Part shown: one piece after another, positions 58,960 to 64,000 of the stretch
Numbering within the stretch: the stretch's first letter is position 1
How the letters are laid out: each line of letters begins with the position of its first letter
DNA from: Dryas octopetala
Taxonomy: Eukaryota > Streptophyta > Magnoliopsida > Rosales > Rosaceae
Reading direction: 5' to 3'
NCBI GenBank assembly: GCA_963921425.1
Contig: OY992834.1
Span: 62,001 to 126,000 of the forward strand
Length of the DNA stretch: 64,000 bases
Program-made: the position numbers and the translations under genes
Notes under the pieces: model-generated
Told to the model about the DNA's origin: nothing
Seen by the model: only the letters and a program-made list of their open reading frames with translations
The model's database searches: none

Positions 58960-60410
58960 GTTTCACTCTCTTTGAGTGCCAATGATGCTAATTAATGGGC
59001 TTTAAATCTTTGAAGACACGTATATGTTTAAAATTGGATGTGTAACTATGTGGTCTTTGCCATAAAGTTTTTGGAGGATGCTTGGGTTGTTTATTTTAGT
59101 CCTTTGGTTATAGTAGTCAGGCTTTGTTGAAAATGCCATATCGGTTATAATTTTGGATTACAAGTTAGTGGATTAATAAATGGATTAATAGCCTTTTGCA
59201 ATTGGTTGGTAATGAGATAAGTCCTGGTTCAGATTTCTCCAACGCTGGATTGAATAACGATTTAGTCATTTTTTGTTGCGCAATATTTGCTCTTTCGAAG
59301 CATAGAAGCGTGCTTAATTAGGGCTGTATCTCGTTACAGTCCAAGTTTGACAGTTGAGGTCGATTCGTTGTCTCAATTATTTTTTTGGTTAAGTTCGTTG
59401 TCTCAATTTTAGTGGTTAAGAGTATTTATTAGTTATTACTACTTTTTTTAGTTTTAGTGATTAAGAATATTTATCACTATATTCAAAATTCCTTGTTCAA
59501 ATCCATTTTGTTGCCAGCATCGTTTGATTAAAAAAACAAAAATGTAAACCAAAAATCAGTTATGTGTCTACTTTACCCATATTATTTTATGTTTTGGGTC
59601 TACTTCAAAAAAAAAAATAAAAAAAAAATCATTTTATGTGTTTCTTTATTTCTCTTTCTTTCTTTTTCCAATAAAGCCAAGTGTACCATTTTTTTTTTTT
59701 TTTTTTGTACATTTAGAAGGAAAAAAATAAATTTAATGCATGAAAGTTCTATTGCCGGATCCAATTCTTCCACAATATTTGGTGGGCTGAAAATACCTCA
59801 TGTGCACCAAAATTGTATGATTTGCACTCTGTATTCTGTACCCAGACCGAAAGAAGCTTTCAGATGGATCCAATTTAAAAGATTTGCACGATGCATCAAA
59901 TGAACTATTAATATTATGAAATGATTGAATAGGAGAATGGATCAGTTTAAATGGTTTGTAAGATGTGCGCACATGGATGGACATCATGATACATATTATT
60001 TCGAGAAATATTACAAAGACTAATAAATCTTTTAGGGATCCATACTGACTTCGTTGGTGTATATAATATGATTGTATAAGATAAATGACTAAATTCATGT
60101 GTATTTAAAGAATAAGTTTCTAACTTGAATAAATAAGATGTATTAAGATTAACTAATCAGAAAGGGAGACTTATCCCTTCCAATTCCCCCAAAAATAGTG
60201 AGATTAAATAATCCATGTTTTTTCCAATCTTCTTCCCATCTTTTTCCTTCAAATTAGAAGATACTTTTCATGTTCTTCCTTCAATACAAATGATTTTAGT
60301 TATTTATCCTATCCAATTATATCCTATGCACCAAACTAGGCCTCAAATCCACAATGTAGTGTTTTATTTTTCCATATTCAAGCACATTCTGAAGGTAAAT
60401 TAATTTTAAC
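58960..60410. other. convergent intergenic region
   Basis: The plastid protein gene (+) and the ADH-like gene (-) face each other here. The region is AT-rich with poly-A/poly-T tracts (59607-59628, 59690-59706). An open frame at 59562-59903 is low-complexity and has no domain. Confidence 0.45.
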
Positions 60411-60418
60411 AAGATCAA

Positions 60419-62434
60419 TCAGATCTTGATAAGAACTTTGACACAATCTGGCTGCTTTGAAAGCTCAAGTGCTTGGTTAATGTCTACTAGAGGAACTTCA
60501 TGAGTCAAAAGTTGGTCAAGTTGCATTTCCTGTGGACAAAAAAAAAAGTAGAGCACCAGTTTAGGTAGGTACGTTAATGATGAATTCTTCCACAGTTCCA
60601 CTAGTCCACTTTAGGTAGGTTGTTGATGACTTCACCTTATTCATCCATTTTTGGATTATAATGGGAAGGTCGGTTTTGATTTTGATCCCTCCGAAAAGGG
60701 AACCTTTCAAGGTTCTGCCACACAACAGGGAAAGGGTATTGATTTGAGCGCTTGGTACATTTGAGGCTCCAATCACTATTGCTGTTCCTTTCCCCTGCAG
60801 ACACAATGAATCACACATATGTATATGTAGTCTGTATGCATGCATGAAAAATAAATGAAAATATGTGGCATTGTCTGAGATTATCGATCAAGTGAAAAAG
60901 AAATATTGGGATACCAGTTTAGTGGCTTCAAGGGCTTCATTGATGAAGGGTGGAAAGCCAGAGCACTCAAAGCAATAATCTACACCCGTTCCAGCTGTTA
61001 AGTCTTTGATGAGCTCAGAAACTGATTTATTATTATTATGAGGTTGATCATCAGGGTTTATAAAATCAGTCATTCCAAAAGTTTTTCCTTTTTCTCTTCT
61101 TCGCTCATTTTTGTCTACGCCAATTATCCTGGATGCACCTTGCTTTCTAGCTCCCTCAATTGCCTGTCATATATATGTACGAAAACTGAATTAATCACCC
61201 TAGCTTAGCTAGCAAGCAAAGTAGCAATTAAGCTAGCTAATTAGTGAATTAGTTAATTAAGTTAGCAATATATAAGGTAGGTACATACCCCTAATCCAAC
61301 AGCACCAAGACCAATAACAGCGACAGTTGATCCTTTTTCAAGCTTAGCTTCCTTCCAAGGAGCCCCAAATCCAGTAGAGAATCCACAGGAGAGGAAGCTA
61401 GCGTGGGGGAGGGAGTGGTTGGCATTGGCATCGGGAAGCTTGACAAGGTAATTAACATTAGCAACCATGTACTCGGACCATGTTGCGCAGGAGAAGACGT
61501 GGTACAGCTTTTGTCCCTTGACAGACATTCTTGAAGTGCCATCCAGCATTAAACCACCGAAGTCTAAAGGATATTTCAGGCACATGTTTGTCTTCCCCGA
61601 CACACAATTCTCGCATTCCCCGCACTCTCCAACAAACGTTGGAATCACAACATCTCCTACTTTTATATTTCTTACTTCCTCCCCTATGCTCTCCACCACA
61701 CTGCGCGCAGTTTACATTCGTAAGTACTGGAGCTCGAGGGGTAACTAATTAATATTCTTTAATTTCTTAAATATACTACATACTTTCACAAAATCAATTA
61801 GCAATAGGAAGAGTCTAAACCTTTATAAGTCATGCAATGTCTCACATTTTCGATGTAGAATCTTTCTCTCAACATATATCTATTGTCAAACTCAAACTAT
61901 GAATCTATCTAACTTCGACTCTACATACTTAATATACACACAAATAATTAATATAATCAAATATTCAAATTCACAGTGAAAATGCCATATAAAAATGTTT
62001 ATAACATTTCCGTATAGAATTTATAAAAATACCCGACGCCTTCATGGCCAAGAACTCGAGGGAAAACGTCAGGCTGCAGATAAAATGAAACCGCGATCGA
62101 TCAAGTTTAAAATGAATGGATTACTTAAGCAGTAAAGTATGCAGATGGATCTAGGAAGAGGAAGATTGAAGGAACGTACAATTGGGAATCCTTTGGAGAC
62201 CAAGATGTCAGTGTGACAGAGACTGGCGTAGAGCATCTTAACCCGAGCTTCACAGCTTTTTGGTGGCTCTACTTGTATCTCTTCCACCTTCATCGTTTCT
62301 CCTATTCCCCAGCAGACCACCGCTGCATATATCCTTAATTAATTGCTGCTGTGGGCAGTATTTATATATCAGATCGCGGGAGACATACCTTTGCATCTTA
62401 TCACTTTTGAGCTGCTGCTTATGGCATCTGCCAT
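60419..62434 (-). CDS. zinc alcohol dehydrogenase-like protein (ADH-like 7 type)
   Basis: Seven exons (transcript order), 62434-62389, 62322-62180, 62073-62033, 61700-61289, 61163-60915, 60794-60636 and 60529-60419, join in phase to give 386 aa, normal for the family. Catalytic zinc ligands are visible: Cys in ASLCHTD, His in LGHEGVG and Cys in LSCGFSTG. The structural zinc loop [17 protein letters not shown] keeps all four Cys. The Rossmann motif [10 protein letters not shown] and the NAD-selecting Asp in [10 protein letters not shown] are present. It should therefore be an active NAD-dependent medium-chain dehydrogenase, probably cytosolic. The sequence suits the plant ADH-like clade ([11 protein letters not shown] start) better than classical ADH1 or class III. 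The substrate is not predictable. Confidence 0.93.
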
Positions 62435-62439
62435 AGTTA

Positions 62440-62985
62440 TATTGCTGCCCGTCTTTTGCCTTCCAAATTAATTTCAACAACTACTATCAAATATCGATCA
62501 ATATATAGAATTTTCAGCTCACAGATGATACAAATTAATTTATTAATTTCCACTAATGAAAATAGGGAAATAAATCAATAATGCAACTGCCGGCCCTATA
62601 CTGCCCAGTGCCCAAGTCCAAAACCAACGAGTGCTTGCTGACCAATGCTATCATTGGGATTATTAAACTATTACTTCAATGGCTAGCAAACAAATACAGA
62701 TTGCTCGCCAATTTTGACTAATTAATAACATTATCCGTACCTGCTTTTTTCTTTTTTCTTTTCATAAGAAAATCAAACTAATAATTAATGATGATGAATC
62801 CAGTTTGTGGATAAATCCACATGGATTCAATGGCCAATCACAGACCAACACGTGGCACACCAAGTCTCATTTTTGCTCTGACTTTTCAATGGTCAACTTG
62901 ATCAGACCCAGCCATCTATGTCATCATCACATCTTAGCAATGCCAACGACATGTACATATGAGATCGGCTCTTACCTCCGAGTCA
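62440..62985. other. ADH-like promoter side
   Basis: No gene is seen. Going upstream from the ADH-like start, a G-box core CACGTG occurs at 62849-62854 and a CCAAT box (GGCCAATCA) near 62832. These could serve the ADH-like gene, but the distance (over 400 bp) leaves this open. Confidence 0.4.
62849..62854. promoter_or_regulatory. G-box / ABRE-like core
   Basis: ACACGTGGCA contains the CACGTG core recognised by bZIP and bHLH factors. It lies about 415 bases upstream of the ADH-like start codon. Motif only. Confidence 0.3.
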
Positions 62986-64000
62986 CCCGTGTCCGATCCG
63001 AACTAACATTGGGATTCACCAGAAATTCGAGAGATCATCTTTTTCGGATACCATCAGTTCGGCTCGGATTTGGAGATCATCTTTCTCCAGTCACATCTCA
63101 ACCATTAAACATTCTATTAGAACCTGGAACATCACTTCCAAAATCTTCAGCTCGGATCATCTCGACCATTGGTTCGGCTCGACCCGGTCCGGCTCAATGA
63201 CCAGTCATGATTGGACTCGCTTTGACAATCTTGTCACCACTGGATCATCTCGACCATTGGTTCGGTTCGGCCCGGTCTAGCTCAATGACCAGTCATGATT
63301 GGACTCGCTTTGACAATCTTGTCACCACTGGATCATCTCGACCATTGGTTCGGCTCGGCCCGGACCGGCCCAATGACCGGTCATGATCAGACTTGCTTTG
63401 ACAATCTTGTCATCACCGAATCATCTCAACCATTTGGTTCGGCTCGGCCTAGGAACTGCCTCCTGTCGATCCGAACCTATCAACACTTGCTCTACACTTG
63501 AAGAAATCCATCATAAAGTGGACACCCGGTTCGGCTCGGCCTTTGGTGATCATCCTCTCAAATTCTAGTCACAGCCAACTACGACTTGAAGAGATCACTA
63601 CCTACCGGATTGGCTCGGCCGGCTTGTCCATGTCCGATCCGATCACACATGGGTTTCTTGTCTACACATGAGAACATGTGTTCGGATCGGCTCGGCTTCC
63701 CACCGCCATTCTAAAGAAGATCACGTTGGGACGAACCGCCATACTCAAGTGCACCTGACAGGACTCTCTGACAGATAAGACTTCCTAGCTCACAGTCATG
63801 ACTATTGGGGTATCATAGTTTATCTTCCATCCTTGCATTCAATGCAGCATTGAATGTAAATATGGTGAGTAGCTGTGCATGCCACTATTCATGACCGAAC
63901 GCATGACCTCTTCTCAACCATTCACCCTCATGCAGGTAACTTACCCCTTACCATTTTCTTTGCCTATATAAACTGCCTTATGTGCACAAAAAGAGGGATC
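62986..64000. mobile_element. GC-rich repeat, probable partial LTR running off the window
   Basis: The sequence is GC-richer than its surroundings, with many TTCGGCTCGG motifs. Open frames here have no protein similarity. Near the edge, TTGCCTATATAAACTGCC looks like the TATA region of a retrotransposon LTR (63959-63976). Neither end nor a primer-binding site lies inside the window, so this remains tentative. Confidence 0.4.
63157..63460. repeat. 88-bp tandem array, about 3.4 copies
   Basis: The marker CTCGACCATT (CTCAACCATT in the last copy) recurs at 63161, 63249, 63337 and 63425, exactly 88 bases apart. Each unit also carries TCAATGACC, GTCATGAT and CTTTGACAATCTTGTCA. The copies differ by a few bases. 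Confidence 0.92.

Noticed and set aside
59562-59903. 113-aa plus-strand ORF with Lys-rich and Phe-rich stretches
   Set aside because: Produced by poly-A and poly-T tracts; no similarity seen.
63295-63568. ORFs repeating a LTILS-DHLDHW-like motif near the right edge
   Set aside because: They reflect the 88-bp tandem array read in frame, not a repeat protein.

Overview
The window is nuclear DNA from a eudicot plant, probably a rosid. It is AT-rich, with GT-AG introns, poly-A and CT/TA microsatellites, and plant-only families: a growth-regulating factor with a miR396 site, a GTG/COLD1 protein, and a PHD protein of the AIPP2 type. The species cannot be named from the sequence. No rRNA, tRNA, CRISPR or bacterial-type feature was seen.

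Nine protein-coding genes were rebuilt exon by exon, with splice phases checked at every junction. In order they are: POLD4, DNA polymerase delta small subunit (+, 2060-2961); a BRIP1/2-like GLTSCR-domain SWI/SNF subunit (+, 6931-11389); an uncharacterised one-TM coiled-coil protein (-, 12245-14265); ORC3, origin recognition complex subunit 3 (-, 17074-24073, 16 exons); a growth-regulating factor (+, 30749-35184); a GTG1/COLD1-type membrane protein (+, 36276-41886, 468 aa); an AIPP2/PAIPP2-like PHD protein (+, 44084-53726); a small plastid membrane protein (+, 57011-58954); and a zinc alcohol dehydrogenase-like gene (-, 60419-62434). Two are replication genes (POLD4, ORC3) and three act in chromatin or transcription (BRIP, GRF, AIPP2-like). 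I see no cluster-type shared pathway; the order looks like ancestral synteny.

The spaces between genes hold datable mobile elements. A decayed LINE tail at 3840-4435 was copied into an inverted duplication (4370-5747), and one arm was then split by a 548-bp Mutator-like element with a perfect 9-bp target duplication. A 364-bp TRIM retrotransposon with two identical 124-bp LTRs sits in the last intron of ORC3, antisense to it. A 1.3-kb Mutator-like element (26787-28086) and a 1.45-kb Pack-MULE (54985-56436) each have perfect 9-bp target duplications. The Pack-MULE carries two unrelated host gene fragments in opposite orientation. Several fold-back or hAT-like MITEs, a probable solo LTR in an AIPP2-like intron, and an 88-bp tandem array near the right edge complete the repeats.

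The points most worth a second look are the Pack-MULE and its chimeric ORF, the nested fold-back chronology, the TRIM inside ORC3, a (CT)25 microsatellite serving as the polypyrimidine tract of a GTG1 splice acceptor, a GC-AG intron in the same gene, a (CCCTAA)n tract read as an Asn-Pro repeat in the BRIP-like protein, and the AIPP2-like 5' frame that has no in-frame ATG.
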